Assembly: GCA_024277195.1 (NCBI GenBank)
Contig: JAJRVS010000050.1
Span: forward strand, 1 to 64,000
DNA: 64,000 bases
Origin: Verrucomicrobiota bacterium
GTDB lineage: Bacteria > Verrucomicrobiota > Verrucomicrobiia > Verrucomicrobiales > DEV007
Direction: 5' to 3'
Shown: positions 54,766 to 64,000 of the stretch, piece by piece
Layout of the letters: each line of letters begins with the position of its first letter
Position numbering within the stretch: the stretch's first letter is position 1
The notes under the pieces: generated by a model
Seen by the model: only the letters and a program-made list of their open reading frames with translations
What the model was told of the DNA's origin: nothing
The model's database searches: none
Translations under genes and position numbers: made by a program

Positions 54766-57099
54766 ATGATCAAAAATATTTCCAGACGTCTCGGCCTGAA
54801 GTTTCTTGGCCTCGGAACCCTTTCCACCTTTTATCGACCTGCTGAGGGGCTGGCTCAGGGGCAGCAATCGGATATCAAAACCACACGCCTCGATGCCTGG
54901 GGCAAAAGCCATGACCGGGTGTTTTTGGGGGGCGGCTTCTGGGCCAATCCAATGGAGGATTGGATGGTTGTCAAAGGCTGGGCGCAGTGTCAAACCGGAG
55001 CCGCTAATCGCAGTATCCATTCGCTCACCCATCAAATAAACAACATTAAAGGCAGCTTCGCCATGTCGGTGAAGGTTGGACCACAAGAAGCCGGTAAAAA
55101 GGCAGACGGCGGCGCCGGTTTTCGATTGGGAGTGCGCAGTGATCTCAACGAGCACCGCAGCAATGCTTTTGCCAGGGGCGGAATTCAGGCCGGACTGGTG
55201 GGTAAAAATTTGGTATTAGGTAATAAAAAGAAAAAGGTCAAAACCTCGGGTGCAGGCCAGGAGTTCGCACTTTATTTGATAGGAGAAGCTAAAGAGGGGG
55301 CTTTTCACCTGACCCTGAGTGCCACTTCCTTGAGTTCGGGAAAGCTGCTGGCGGTGGTCTCAAATGTGGTGCCGGCCAAAGGGGTGGAAGGCAACATTGC
55401 CTTGGTCAGCAATTACAAGGGGGCACCAAAACGCACAACACAAAAAGGTTACCGTTTCAGTGATTGGAAGGTCGGCGGCGATGCTTTCAAAATCACTGAG
55501 AAAAACCGCTTTGGTCCTTTGTTATGGTCGATGTATTCGCTAGGTGATACCCGTGGCGACGAGGGGTTTGTGATGAAGCTCAGCGCCTTGACCGGGCCGC
55601 TTGGTGAAAAGGATAATCAAGAAGTTGAGTTGTTTTTACAAAGGGATGGCCAGTGGAAATCGCATGGCAAAGCCCCACTCGATCTTGATGCCTGGGTCGC
55701 TACTTTTCGTCTACCTAAATGGAATGAAAAATTGGAGACGCCTTACAAGCTGGTTTATATGGAGCAGCACAAGGATGGCAGCCAGACACCGTCCGAGTGG
55801 AGTGGTAAGATCAAAGTTAATCCTGAAGGACGGGCACTGCGACTAGGAGCGCTCACTTGTCAGAACGACTACGCTTTTCCTTATGAACCGGTTGCCAATA
55901 ATCTGGTGAAATTAGATCCGGACATGCTGTATTTTTCCGGAGACCAGTTGTATGAGAATCACGGTGGTTTTGGCATCATTCGCGATCCGGCTGATCCGGC
56001 GATTTTGAATTACCTGCGCAAATTTTATCAGTTTGGCTGGTCTTTCCGCGAAGCGATGAAAGACCGTCCGACGCTCTGCTTGCCGGATGATCACGATGTG
56101 TTTCAAGGCAATATATGGGGAGAAGGTGGGGCTAAAATGAAGGATCAGTCCGGTGGCGCTTCATCAAAAGGCGGTTATCGGGAGCCTGCTAAAATGGTCA
56201 ACGTGGTTCATCGTACCAATACCGCACACCACCCTGACCCATTTGATTCCACGCCAAGCTTACAGGATATCAGTGTGTATTATGGAGAGATCCTTTATGG
56301 AGGTGTGAGCTTCGCGATTCTCGGTGACCGTCAATGGAAAAGCGGTCCGGAAAAAGTGGATACTGGCTCGGGACGGGCAGATCATGTTTATGATCCTGAT
56401 TTTGATACCTCGGCATTAGATAAACCCGGTTTGGTTTTATTGGGAGAGCGGCAGGAGGAATTCCTCAAACAGTGGGGCAAGGACTGGCGTGGGCATACGA
56501 TGAAAATTCTGCTCAGCCAAACCGTTTTTTCCGGAGTCGCCACTCATCATGGCAAGTATGATGGTTACCTGAAAGCAGATCTGGATTCCGGAGCCTGGCC
56601 GCAAACTCCGCGTGACAACGCGATTAACATCATACGCGAATCAAAAGCCCTGCATATCAATGGGGATCAGCATTTGACCACTTTGTCGCAGTATGGTGTC
56701 GATCAACAACGTGACAGCAACTGGTCTTTCTGCACCCCGGCAATCGCTGCGGGCTATCCACGCTGGTGGCGTCCGGATGAAGTGGGCATGCCGCATCAGA
56801 ATAGACCCAAGGCCAATCGTGAAAATACCGGTGAATACATCGATGGTTGTGGTAACAAGGTGTATGTTTACGCGGTGGGTAATCCAATCGTTCCAACCGA
56901 GAAAAATCGCTACAAAAAAGCGCACCAAAAAGGCAGTGGCTTTGGCCTGGTTACTATTGATAGCGAGAAAAAAACCTATGCGCTGGATAGCTTCCGCTTT
57001 TTGGTTGATGCCAGCGATGGCAAAGCCGACAACCAGTTTCCCGGTTGGCCAGTGACGATCGAACAGAAGGAGAATGGTGGGGATAATATGCTGTCTTGA
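54766..57099 (+). CDS. Tat-exported PhoD-like phosphatase/phosphodiesterase
   Basis: This 777-residue protein has a twin-arginine signal ([12 protein letters not shown], about 6-17) and a PhoD-like metallophosphatase domain in the C-terminal half: [31 protein letters not shown] and [15 protein letters not shown]. These hold the usual metal ligands (Asp, Asp/His, His). The first about 330 residues are an additional beta-sandwich-like region, longer than in ordinary PhoD; it may bind the substrate. It follows the copper fusion by 89 bases. The substrate (phosphate diester or monoester) is not resolved. Confidence 0.85.
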   Translation: MIKNISRRLGLKFLGLGTLSTFYRPAEGLAQGQQSDIKTTRLDAWGKSHDRVFLGGGFWANPMEDWMVVKGWAQCQTGAANRSIHSLTHQINNIKGSFAMSVKVGPQEAGKKADGGAGFRLGVRSDLNEHRSNAFARGGIQAGLVGKNLVLGNKKKKVKTSGAGQEFALYLIGEAKEGAFHLTLSATSLSSGKLLAVVSNVVPAKGVEGNIALVSNYKGAPKRTTQKGYRFSDWKVGGDAFKITEKNRFGPLLWSMYSLGDTRGDEGFVMKLSALTGPLGEKDNQEVELFLQRDGQWKSHGKAPLDLDAWVATFRLPKWNEKLETPYKLVYMEQHKDGSQTPSEWSGKIKVNPEGRALRLGALTCQNDYAFPYEPVANNLVKLDPDMLYFSGDQLYENHGGFGIIRDPADPAILNYLRKFYQFGWSFREAMKDRPTLCLPDDHDVFQGNIWGEGGAKMKDQSGGASSKGGYREPAKMVNVVHRTNTAHHPDPFDSTPSLQDISVYYGEILYGGVSFAILGDRQWKSGPEKVDTGSGRADHVYDPDFDTSALDKPGLVLLGERQEEFLKQWGKDWRGHTMKILLSQTVFSGVATHHGKYDGYLKADLDSGAWPQTPRDNAINIIRESKALHINGDQHLTTLSQYGVDQQRDSNWSFCTPAIAAGYPRWWRPDEVGMPHQNRPKANRENTGEYIDGCGNKVYVYAVGNPIVPTEKNRYKKAHQKGSGFGLVTIDSEKKTYALDSFRFLVDASDGKADNQFPGWPVTIEQKENGGDNMLS

Positions 57100-57212
57100 A
57101 TAACTTCCGACAAGGTTGTGACCTTCGGGGCTAATTCTTTCCTATTTCATAGGAAAAGATATTGATGGCGTGTCATCCACGGAGGGTTGGCCGTCCATGC
57201 GGCTTGGAGCTA

Positions 57213-58556
57213 TTAGTTTTTCTCAATAAATTTCACTAATCTTTCAGTTAGTAGTTTTGCGCCGGAAATGTGAAGGTGGTCGATGTCAGAGAAATGTTCG
57301 TGTTTGAATTCGTGATGGCCACTCTGGTGGATGTCGAGAAAATGAACGGATGAAAACCTTTCACTGAGGATTTTTAATTTTTCCACCAATCGAGCATAAT
57401 CAGCTTTGCCGGTATCATCACCATCAACTACCGCAGTGTCCGCAACCAAGGGGTGGTAAGGGGGGGTGAAGAGCAGGACTTTGATTTTGCTTTGTGCTAA
57501 TTTTTCTACCGATTTTCGGAAGCGTAGCCAAGCCTTGTTGTTCCAAGTGAATTGCGGATTTCGGCATTTCTTCAGCATGGCTTTGCGGGTGTCGTCCGGC
57601 AGAGGAACTGCAAAATCGCGGGTTTCTCTTTTTGCCCAACCCCAGGGATGCAATTTGCTGTCGAGAGTTTCTCTGATTTGATCGAAGGTGGCCGGTTTTG
57701 CTGACGTGGTTTTATTGATCAGTTGCTGCCAGTGTTGCTGGTCGTAGAGATAACCCGGACTTTTTTGAAACAGTTGAGCCCGTCGATCGATGGCGTAATT
57801 TTGATTAAATATTCGAGGGCTTATTCCCCATATTACCCATTCGAGACGGGGGAGGTTGGCGAGGTATTGGTCCGCCAGGAGGCTTTGAAATTCAATGCCA
57901 CTGCCAGCTGGGGATAAATTCAAGGCAACAGGCACGTCGGTGTTGCCCGGTTGATAGAACAACTCCGGATCTACAGCTGCGGCACTATGCGAATTACCCA
58001 GCACGGCGAGTTTTAACTGGTGGCGGATCAGCCAATAGACTTTCAGGCGTCGGGTAATATCGCTGCGGTAATCATGACGAAGGTTTTTGGGAGGAGTGTA
58101 GTCTTCAGGGATGGGGGTGAGGTCGTAGTAGATTTTTTCTTCGGGATCAAAACCCAGATCGTTGCGCTGATAAACAGAATTGAGCTCTGGCATGGATGAG
58201 AGCGGGGTTAGGTAGAGGGTTTGCATCGTTCCCTGTTGAGTGGCGAGTGGTAAATTCTGTTTATTGGTGATCGCCCACTGGGCGATACGAATTTTATCCG
58301 AGTCGGGCTTTTTACCGTCAAAGACTTCCACTATTTGGTATTCATTGATGATCAACGCTTCTTCGTAAGGGCTGATTTGATCCAAAGTGGGGACGGTAGA
58401 ACTTTGAGTGAGAGTGACTTTGAGGTGAAGATCAACTGCTGTGTCAGTGTGATTATCTGAAATCTCACTGATTTCATTTTCACAGCTACTCACACACATG
58501 GCTACTGCGGCAATGATCACCCAGGAGAATAATAGAGCTGGGTAAGGGCTTTGCAT
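57213..58556 (-). CDS. SGNH-like lipoprotein of unknown function
   Basis: The ATG at 58556 gives a 447-residue lipoprotein (VSSC, Cys25). The C-terminal half has an SGNH-like fold: LAVLGNSHSAAAVDP (block I, GNSH with Ser), a helical middle and HFSDIDHLHISGAKLLTERL (DxxH block V). It is distinct from the SGNH domains at 70 and 51368. Similar exported SGNH proteins (AlgX or DUF1574-like) acetylate or transfer groups on polysaccharides; that role here is inference. It is divergent from the paralog pair beginning at 58691. Confidence 0.72.
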   Translation of the reverse strand: MQSPYPALLFSWVIIAAVAMCVSSCENEISEISDNHTDTAVDLHLKVTLTQSSTVPTLDQISPYEEALIINEYQIVEVFDGKKPDSDKIRIAQWAITNKQNLPLATQQGTMQTLYLTPLSSMPELNSVYQRNDLGFDPEEKIYYDLTPIPEDYTPPKNLRHDYRSDITRRLKVYWLIRHQLKLAVLGNSHSAAAVDPELFYQPGNTDVPVALNLSPAGSGIEFQSLLADQYLANLPRLEWVIWGISPRIFNQNYAIDRRAQLFQKSPGYLYDQQHWQQLINKTTSAKPATFDQIRETLDSKLHPWGWAKRETRDFAVPLPDDTRKAMLKKCRNPQFTWNNKAWLRFRKSVEKLAQSKIKVLLFTPPYHPLVADTAVVDGDDTGKADYARLVEKLKILSERFSSVHFLDIHQSGHHEFKHEHFSDIDHLHISGAKLLTERLVKFIEKN

Positions 58557-58690
58557 AGGTGGGTGAGATAAAGTTATCAAATGGCAGCAAGGTTTCCACA
58601 AAAAGAGGGTTTTGCCAGTGCTCTTTATGATCTCAAAAGAGTGAAATATTCCACTGATTCCGCTTTGGCAGACGGGGGAATTCGGCTAGA

Positions 58691-60712
58691 GTGGTAACTG
58701 TGTTGAGCAAAATACCCTCGAGAATCCTTTTGACGACAAGCTACTGCGTTGTGGTTTGCTGTTTGGCGCTGTCTCCATCCTACGCTCAACAGCCGGATAA
58801 AAAAGTAGCAGAGAACTTGCAAGGCAAACAAGCCGTAGTAAAAAAAACGCCAGAAAGTGCACAGGCTGTGGCAAGTAAAGAGGAGCTGCTGGGGAAAATA
58901 GTTGTCGATCCGATCCCTGCACAGTTTGAATTATGGGCGGACCGTTTGGGTTTCAACTGGCAATTGATGCAGAGTGGAGCCTTGCAATCCGGACCGCTCA
59001 GTTATTACCAATCGGCGATGGGTTTGGTGATCAATGGCAAGGCGTTCAAAGCGACCAAGGCTGAACGTTTGGATGGTGGTGCGGTGAAAGAGGGGCAGCA
59101 GGGGCGTTTGTTATTAAGTAGCGAAGCGGAAGGGGTGATGGTTTCACGGGATGTTTGGTTTGACCCCGAACGTGGAGGGGTTCGATATGTTGATTCTTTT
59201 TCCAATGCAAAAGGCAAAGCGGCGGTGCGTCTGACGCTACAGCTAAAAACGATGTTTCGATCCAGTTGGCAGGATCTGCATGGCAGTTCGGGCAAAATCA
59301 TGGGGGGGCGGGATTCCAGCAATTTGGGTTCACGGGATCACGCGGTATTGATCAAATACAGTCGCTCGGACGGGCGTCCGGATACGGTGGTTTTAGTAGC
59401 GGGTGACGGCGAAGTGGAAAAACCTAAACTGGCGTTCTCTTCGAATCACCGGGAGTTGTCTTTTATTTATCAATTGGAAGTCCCCGCTGGTGGCAAGGTG
59501 GCATTGGTGCATTGGATCATGCAACGCAATCTGGGGTCACCGGATGAAGTGGACGAAGTGCTGCGCCCCTTTTATTTACGCCGCCGCTTGTTGCAACCAC
59601 GCGTGGAACGCGGGTTGGTGAAAGTGGTGGCTAATTTTACTGAAGCGGCTTTACCTGAAAACACGGTGCAACCGTATTCCTTGGAATCCCTGGTGGCGTT
59701 GAAGCAGGCGACCCGGCCTTACGGTGCCCAGCGCTTGTGGGAAGATGTGTTGTGGATCACCGCAGAGAACCAGTTGGCCGGTAAGGTTAATGAAAGCGCA
59801 AAATTGAAGATCAAGACGGTACTAGGAGAGCGAAACGTAGCGATTGCTCAGGTGGCTGCGATTCAAGGGGGTGGTGGGGTAGGACGCACCCCGAGGGTGT
59901 TTTTACGGGACGGTCAGGTTTTGGCAGGGAATATCGAAGCTCGGGATCTGAGCATGACCAGCCGTGATGGTTGGGACATGGAGTTGAAAGTGGAGGACTT
60001 GATGTTTTTGCTGACGCAGTTGCGTGAGATTGACGGTAAAGCACCGGAGGGGACGAGCAAGTTTGTGGCTTTACGTAGTGGTGACGTGCTGGCCGTTGAC
60101 GAGGCAACTGCGAGCCGGGTGGAATTGGATGTATTAAGTCCCTGGGGGGCGGATCGTTTGTCTTTGACGCAGATCGAGTCTCTGCGTTACACCAATGGGG
60201 CAGTACCCAAGTATCGACTGCACCGCAATGACGGTTCCTGGATGAGCGTGTTTCTCAGTGGTGAGGATCTGGGTTTAAAAATCCCCGCAGCTGATCCGGT
60301 GCAAGTGAGTCCAAGTGAAATTGCAGGAATTTGGAGTATAGGAAAGCCCGATTTGCAGAATAAAGCCGATGACGATGAATGGTTGGACTTTGAAGATATC
60401 GGAGAAAGGGCAAGTTTGCCGACGCCATGTTGCCTGCTGGTGGGTAGCAACTTACTTCATGGCGAAATCTCAATGGATGTTTTGCATTTGGTATCAGGGG
60501 CTGCAGTGACAAAAATAAATCCCGGAGAAATCGTATCAATGGAACGCGTGGATGACCAAAGTGTGCTGCCGGTGTTTAATCTGGAATTGAGCGGCGGTAA
60601 TCGCTTGAAAGGCAAACTGCGCGAACGCTCGTTGACCGTAAAAACTTCAGCGCGCACTTGGGAGATTCCGGTGCAGCATTTTATTTCTTATCTTAACAAG
60701 GAGGTGAAATGA
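58691..60712 (+). CDS. Large secreted protein, paralog A
   Basis: No family recognised. The start is a GTG at 58691 (other in-frame choices are GTG 58700 and TTG 58703); no ATG is near the signal peptide (about 12-32). The 673-residue product is beta-rich. The N-terminal half (about 45-300) is shared in pattern with paralog B. The middle contains RVFLRDGQVLAGNIEARDL (near residue 402), which reads RVFLRDGQVFSGAVEVKGL in paralog B. Short strands ending LSPWGADRL and TSWGPLAF recur. The stop overlaps the next start by ATGA, and a strong AAGGAGGTGA precedes it, so A and B are made together. Confidence 0.78.
   Translation: MVTVLSKIPSRILLTTSYCVVVCCLALSPSYAQQPDKKVAENLQGKQAVVKKTPESAQAVASKEELLGKIVVDPIPAQFELWADRLGFNWQLMQSGALQSGPLSYYQSAMGLVINGKAFKATKAERLDGGAVKEGQQGRLLLSSEAEGVMVSRDVWFDPERGGVRYVDSFSNAKGKAAVRLTLQLKTMFRSSWQDLHGSSGKIMGGRDSSNLGSRDHAVLIKYSRSDGRPDTVVLVAGDGEVEKPKLAFSSNHRELSFIYQLEVPAGGKVALVHWIMQRNLGSPDEVDEVLRPFYLRRRLLQPRVERGLVKVVANFTEAALPENTVQPYSLESLVALKQATRPYGAQRLWEDVLWITAENQLAGKVNESAKLKIKTVLGERNVAIAQVAAIQGGGGVGRTPRVFLRDGQVLAGNIEARDLSMTSRDGWDMELKVEDLMFLLTQLREIDGKAPEGTSKFVALRSGDVLAVDEATASRVELDVLSPWGADRLSLTQIESLRYTNGAVPKYRLHRNDGSWMSVFLSGEDLGLKIPAADPVQVSPSEIAGIWSIGKPDLQNKADDDEWLDFEDIGERASLPTPCCLLVGSNLLHGEISMDVLHLVSGAAVTKINPGEIVSMERVDDQSVLPVFNLELSGGNRLKGKLRERSLTVKTSARTWEIPVQHFISYLNKEVK
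60698..60707 (+). promoter_or_regulatory. Strong Shine-Dalgarno inside paralog A stop region
   Basis: AAGGAGGTGA immediately precedes the ATG at 60709; the core GGAGG (60700-60704) is only 4 bases from the start. Most genes in the window have weaker sites. Together with the ATGA overlap it indicates translational coupling of paralogs A and B. Confidence 0.75.
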
Positions 60713-62811
60713 GATTGGCCCAGTATCATTGTTTCAGTTTTTTCAGCCTAGCGTTGCTCTTTTGTCTGGCTTTGTGTTTTGGGTGTCCTGTTGAGACGAC
60801 GGCACAAAACAACCCTGCGGTCATGAGCCAAAAACCGGTGAAAGTCGAACGCCTGGTACCTGCGGCGATGGGCATACGAACGGACAAGCAGGGCAACAGT
60901 TGGAATGTCGAGCAAAACGGCAATCTGGGCCGGGTCGGTAACAATATGATGGTGAACAGTGGGCTCAGCTTGTACATCAATAATCAACAGTTTTACACCT
61001 ACCAGCCAATGATGACGGCGGACGGCTCGGAGTATGTGCTGCATAACCGACGGAGCTCAGCGATGATGGGTTTGCAAGTAGTGAGAAGAATTCGCCTATT
61101 GGAAAAACAGGGGGTGATGCGCTATTTGGAAGTTTTGACCAATACCACGTCCAACCCTTTGACCGTCAATCTCAGCTTGCGAACTAATTTCAGTGGCAAT
61201 TACAAAAACTTCATCAGCAATGACGGGCGTTCCAATTCGGTGATGATGGGAGCGCGGGAGAGCGGCGTATTGGTGATGCCTGGGTCAAACCAGATCAACC
61301 GGGCGTTTATTTTTTCATTGTGTTCGGAAAAAAGCGCACTCAAACCGAGCATCAGTAGTCAGAATAAATACGCACTGAATTTTCAATACAACGTATCCAT
61401 GGCGCCGGGCCAAACGGTGGTATTGGCTCATGCGGTGACCCAGGTGCCTTTACCTACGAGCTTTGAGCGCAAAACGATGAGGCGCCTTTTTCGTCCGGTG
61501 ACTCTCGCAAGACTTCAGTCTTCGATTCCTAGGGGGCTAAGAAACCTGGTGATTAATTACATGGGGAATACACTTTCAGGGGGAGTGGCTTTGATGGAGG
61601 GTTCCGATGTGGGGGGGCTAGGAGTGGATCGTTCGAGCCGCGATACACTGGCGATGGGGGAGAAAACACGATTGCTCGGCAAGGCCATCTGTTCCAGGCT
61701 GACGATAAATACCGTTTATGGACAGGCTGAGATTCCTTTTGAAAAAGTCGCGGCGCTGGTGGGCGGCAACCGGGGACGTCGGGATGGGGCTCGGGTATTC
61801 CTGCGGGATGGGCAGGTGTTCAGCGGTGCAGTGGAGGTGAAAGGTTTGCGTTTTGTGATGGCCGGAGGCGGCAGCATGAATCTTGATGTGAGCAAACTCG
61901 ATCGGTTGGTGATGGGGGAAATCGCCGACGAGGGCAAGTGGGATCGCAGTGTGGGGGCGATGCTGGAAACTTATGGCGGAGATCGTTTGGCCGCAGTTGA
62001 TGGAGCGGTGTTGAACTTTTTGGGTATGACTTCATGGGGCCCGTTGGCATTCAACCTGGAGGACATCGCATGGATGGCCCCGCAAGAAGAAGAGGCGGTG
62101 GGGCATTATGTGGAGTTCAAAAACGGGGCGCGGAATTTTGTCTACCTGATGGGCGATCGGGTGACTTTGGATTTGGCGTTTTTTGGTCAACAAAAGATCA
62201 AACTGCACGAAATCCGAGCAGTGGTGACACGAGTTTCGATCGAACGCAGTGAAGCGGTCAAATCGGGAAAGGTGGCGATTTCGGAAGATGGCCCGGTGAT
62301 TCTGGAGCCTTATCTCAAGGCGGCGGGCAACCAGTTGATTATAGGCAAAGTGACCAATGGCCTGCTCAGGGTATTGACTCACACCGAAACGGTAGAGGTG
62401 AGGCCGGATGAAGTGCGCTTAATGAAAAATGTCAGCGAAGACCTTGGTAGCGATGAAGGAGAAAACTCAATGTTTCGATTTGAACTGTGGGGGGGAGGAG
62501 TGATCACCGGTTACTTGGCTGAGAATTTTTTGTCACTACGGGTTCGGGGTAAAGATTGGCGGGTGCCTCTTCGCGATGTGAGGGAGTTGGTAACCCCGGT
62601 GCCGCAACTTGGTGAAACGGTGCGCAAGGATCTTTCCCGTCTCATTCGTCAGATGGGGGCAGCTGAGTGGCAGATGAGGGAAAAGGCGAGTGAAGAGCTG
62701 CTTGAATTCGGTTACCTGGCCAAATCAATTCTGGAACAGGAATACCAGACCAACCGTGATCCTGAAGTGCGCAGACGAATCGGACAGGTATTGGCAAAGC
62801 TGGGGCAATGA
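60709..62811 (+). CDS. Large secreted protein, paralog B with HEAT-like tail
   Basis: This 700-residue protein has a signal region (about 9-27) and a possible lipobox (CFGC, Cys25). It is paralogous to the protein upstream: compare RVFLRDGQV in both, and similar -RLA-VDGAVLNF- and -RVELDVLSPWGADRL- stretches. The last about 65 residues (IRQMGAAEWQMREKASEEL and DPEVRRRIGQVLAKLG) are a HEAT-like repeat common in verrucomicrobial and planctomycetal exported proteins. It overlaps paralog A by ATGA and is followed after 13 bases by the truncated membrane protein. Function is unknown. Confidence 0.78.
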   Translation: MRLAQYHCFSFFSLALLFCLALCFGCPVETTAQNNPAVMSQKPVKVERLVPAAMGIRTDKQGNSWNVEQNGNLGRVGNNMMVNSGLSLYINNQQFYTYQPMMTADGSEYVLHNRRSSAMMGLQVVRRIRLLEKQGVMRYLEVLTNTTSNPLTVNLSLRTNFSGNYKNFISNDGRSNSVMMGARESGVLVMPGSNQINRAFIFSLCSEKSALKPSISSQNKYALNFQYNVSMAPGQTVVLAHAVTQVPLPTSFERKTMRRLFRPVTLARLQSSIPRGLRNLVINYMGNTLSGGVALMEGSDVGGLGVDRSSRDTLAMGEKTRLLGKAICSRLTINTVYGQAEIPFEKVAALVGGNRGRRDGARVFLRDGQVFSGAVEVKGLRFVMAGGGSMNLDVSKLDRLVMGEIADEGKWDRSVGAMLETYGGDRLAAVDGAVLNFLGMTSWGPLAFNLEDIAWMAPQEEEAVGHYVEFKNGARNFVYLMGDRVTLDLAFFGQQKIKLHEIRAVVTRVSIERSEAVKSGKVAISEDGPVILEPYLKAAGNQLIIGKVTNGLLRVLTHTETVEVRPDEVRLMKNVSEDLGSDEGENSMFRFELWGGGVITGYLAENFLSLRVRGKDWRVPLRDVRELVTPVPQLGETVRKDLSRLIRQMGAAEWQMREKASEELLEFGYLAKSILEQEYQTNRDPEVRRRIGQVLAKLGQ

Positions 62812-62824
62812 ATAATAAATTTGA

Positions 62825-64000
62825 ATGAGCGGGTCTAGCGCCAGTGACGCGGGGAAACCAGAGCGAGAAGATGTGAATACGGAGGAACTTTCACTATCAG
62901 TCTTGGCGCGTCTGGTTCAAGCGCGTTTGGCGGGGATCCGTTTCCGTGAATGGTTGAAACAAGGCCAGATCATCGTGCCGGTGATCGCCATAGTGGGCAT
63001 TGTAGCTTTGAGGGTATGGGGGCATTGGAACTCGGGCGAAATTTGGGTGGCTTTGACTCTATTATTTGTTTGGTTGGCGCTGGGAGCTTTATGGACCCGG
63101 CTTCATCTTCCCAACTCCCTGACCGCATTGATGGTGTGGGATGAACGTTCCGGTTCAAAGGATATGTTTGCGTCGGCTTTTTCTTTTGAGCAAAAAGAAG
63201 AGTTGATCAGCGAGGGCGAAAAACGGCATCTGTTGAATGTTCGGAACAAGTTGCCCGATGCGCGCGGGCAGGTAGAGGGAACTCTGCCCCTGCCTTCGAT
63301 CAGAACCGCCGTTTTGATGATGGCCTTGCTTTTGTTTTTTGCTTTGCTGCCGGTTTTGCGCCCGGGCATTGCCGCAGGGGATGCGCGTCTATCGGATGAG
63401 ATGCTGAATGAAGCCCAACACCAGGGGGATCTTTTGGCAAACAAGGATGAAGCTTTCAAATCGATGGAAGGCCTGACTGAAGAGGAAAAAGCTGCGGCTA
63501 AAAAATTGCAGGAAATGGTGAAAGGAGTCTCTGAGGAATTGAACAAATCCGAAGGGAAAAGTGCGCGTGAAGTATTAAGTGCGCTTGAGCAGCGCGCCCG
63601 GGCGGCGGAAAAACTGGCTAAAAAACTAGCAGCTGGCACCGATGACTGGGCATCGGAGGAGATGTTGAAAGAGATGAGCCAGCACGCGGATCTGGCGGAT
63701 TTGGCCAGCGCATTAAAAGACAAAAATGCGCAATTGGGTTCGGCGGAATCAGACCGCTTGGAAAGCATGTTGGATGATCCTGAAATCAAGGAGGAAGTGC
63801 AACAACGGATGAATACGGCATTGGCCCGCACTATGAAAGCTGCCAATAAGGAGGATAAAAGCAAGCCTGTTGGTGAGCATGTGGGTAATGCTTCAATTAA
63901 AATGGAAAGCAAGCAGCCCAAACCGGCCGCGCGGGACTTTGGACGTTTGGCGGATCATTTTCGCAAGTTGGCGCGTCGCGAAGCGGCGCAGAAAAAAATG
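62825..64000 (+). CDS. Membrane-anchored coiled-coil protein, 3' end beyond the window
   Basis: The reading frame from the ATG at 62825 stays open for 392 codons to the last base, so this is a 5' part of a longer gene. It has two membrane segments near the N-terminus (about 44-92, IIVPVIAIVGIVALRVWGHW and the following TLLFVWLALGALW) and a third at about 162-178 (VLMMALLLFFALLPVLRP). The rest is an Ala/Glu/Lys-rich coiled coil (KLAKKLAAGTDDWASEE, DPEIKEEVQQRMNTALAR). It starts 13 bases after paralog B, so it probably shares its operon. The family is not recognised; full length is needed. Confidence 0.7.
   Translation, partial: MSGSSASDAGKPEREDVNTEELSLSVLARLVQARLAGIRFREWLKQGQIIVPVIAIVGIVALRVWGHWNSGEIWVALTLLFVWLALGALWTRLHLPNSLTALMVWDERSGSKDMFASAFSFEQKEELISEGEKRHLLNVRNKLPDARGQVEGTLPLPSIRTAVLMMALLLFFALLPVLRPGIAAGDARLSDEMLNEAQHQGDLLANKDEAFKSMEGLTEEEKAAAKKLQEMVKGVSEELNKSEGKSAREVLSALEQRARAAEKLAKKLAAGTDDWASEEMLKEMSQHADLADLASALKDKNAQLGSAESDRLESMLDDPEIKEEVQQRMNTALARTMKAANKEDKSKPVGEHVGNASIKMESKQPKPAARDFGRLADHFRKLARREAAQKKM

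Noticed and set aside
57138-57156. TTTCCTA/TAGGAAA inverted repeat between convergent genes
   Set aside because: Seven A+T-rich base pairs without a T-run; too weak for a terminator call.
63103-63921. 272-codon minus-strand frame near the window end
   Set aside because: Ser/Ala-rich shadow of the truncated coiled-coil gene, whose plus-strand frame is open through the same region.
1-64000. tRNA, rRNA, CRISPR array, transposase, integrase
   Set aside because: None found by reading; no regularly spaced direct repeats, no T-loop-like GTTCRANYC in an intergenic cloverleaf context and no transposase motif.

Overview
This is about 64 kb of a gene-dense bacterial chromosome, roughly half G+C by eye, and most probably from a member of the Verrucomicrobiota. 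The pointers are secreted SGNH proteins paired with PVC-type dehydrogenase/heme proteins, a Cys-type sulfatase, a Tat-exported Gfo/Idh/MocA oxidoreductase, small lipoproteins with SHD1-like and related short domains, a DUF5069 protein, HEAT-type tails, and many genes with weak Shine-Dalgarno sites or GTG/TTG starts. No rRNA, tRNA, CRISPR array, transposase or prophage was seen. The genus cannot be fixed from this window.

Layout. 70-5660: an SGNH protein, a dehydrogenase-HEAT-cytochrome c protein, queE and a His-rich lipoprotein. 5829-12296 (minus): gltS, sdhC-sdhA-sdhB and an alanine:cation symporter. 12382-15954: a UvrD/Rep helicase and a sulfatase. 16167-23364: four tandem paralogous membrane proteins with degenerate von Willebrand A (vWA) domains, the least explained part of the window. 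23467-24792: a Gfo/Idh/MocA oxidoreductase. 25029-27301: tdh-kbl, threonine breakdown. 27302-29191: an A+T-rich patch with two coiled-coil lipoprotein-like genes. 29196-33845: a TSUP transporter, hemH and hrpB. 33868-36112: two PilT-family ATPases. 36148-37478: a yqjD/yqjE/yqjK-like trio. 37589-43266: infA, a LuxC-type acyl-CoA reductase, a lipoprotein, DUF4112, rho and a YebC factor. 43267-43706: a non-coding gap with a rod-like inverted repeat. 43707-50393: a CBM9-like protein, two SHD1-like lipoproteins, a large TPR protein, DUF5069, nadA and a rhodanese lipoprotein. 50463-57099: an amidase, an SGNH-dehydrogenase-cupredoxin fusion and a PhoD-like phosphatase. 57213-64000: an SGNH-like lipoprotein, two large secreted paralogs translated in overlap, and a membrane coiled-coil protein cut by the window edge.

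How the genes work together. Housekeeping functions (respiratory complex II, NAD, heme and queuosine synthesis, Rho, IF-1, helicases, pilus ATPases) sit among exported proteins typical of this group. The same secreted partnership occurs twice: at 70-4596 as separate SGNH and dehydrogenase genes ending in a c-type heme domain, and at 51368-54676 as one fused gene ending in a type 1 copper domain. This suggests interchangeable electron acceptors. The strongest candidate for an undescribed system is the 16-23 kb array. Each copy has one membrane helix with a conserved histidine, a conserved stalk and a vWA-like domain whose metal site has decayed to a different degree. A related short motif lies about 105-120 bp upstream of three of the four copies.
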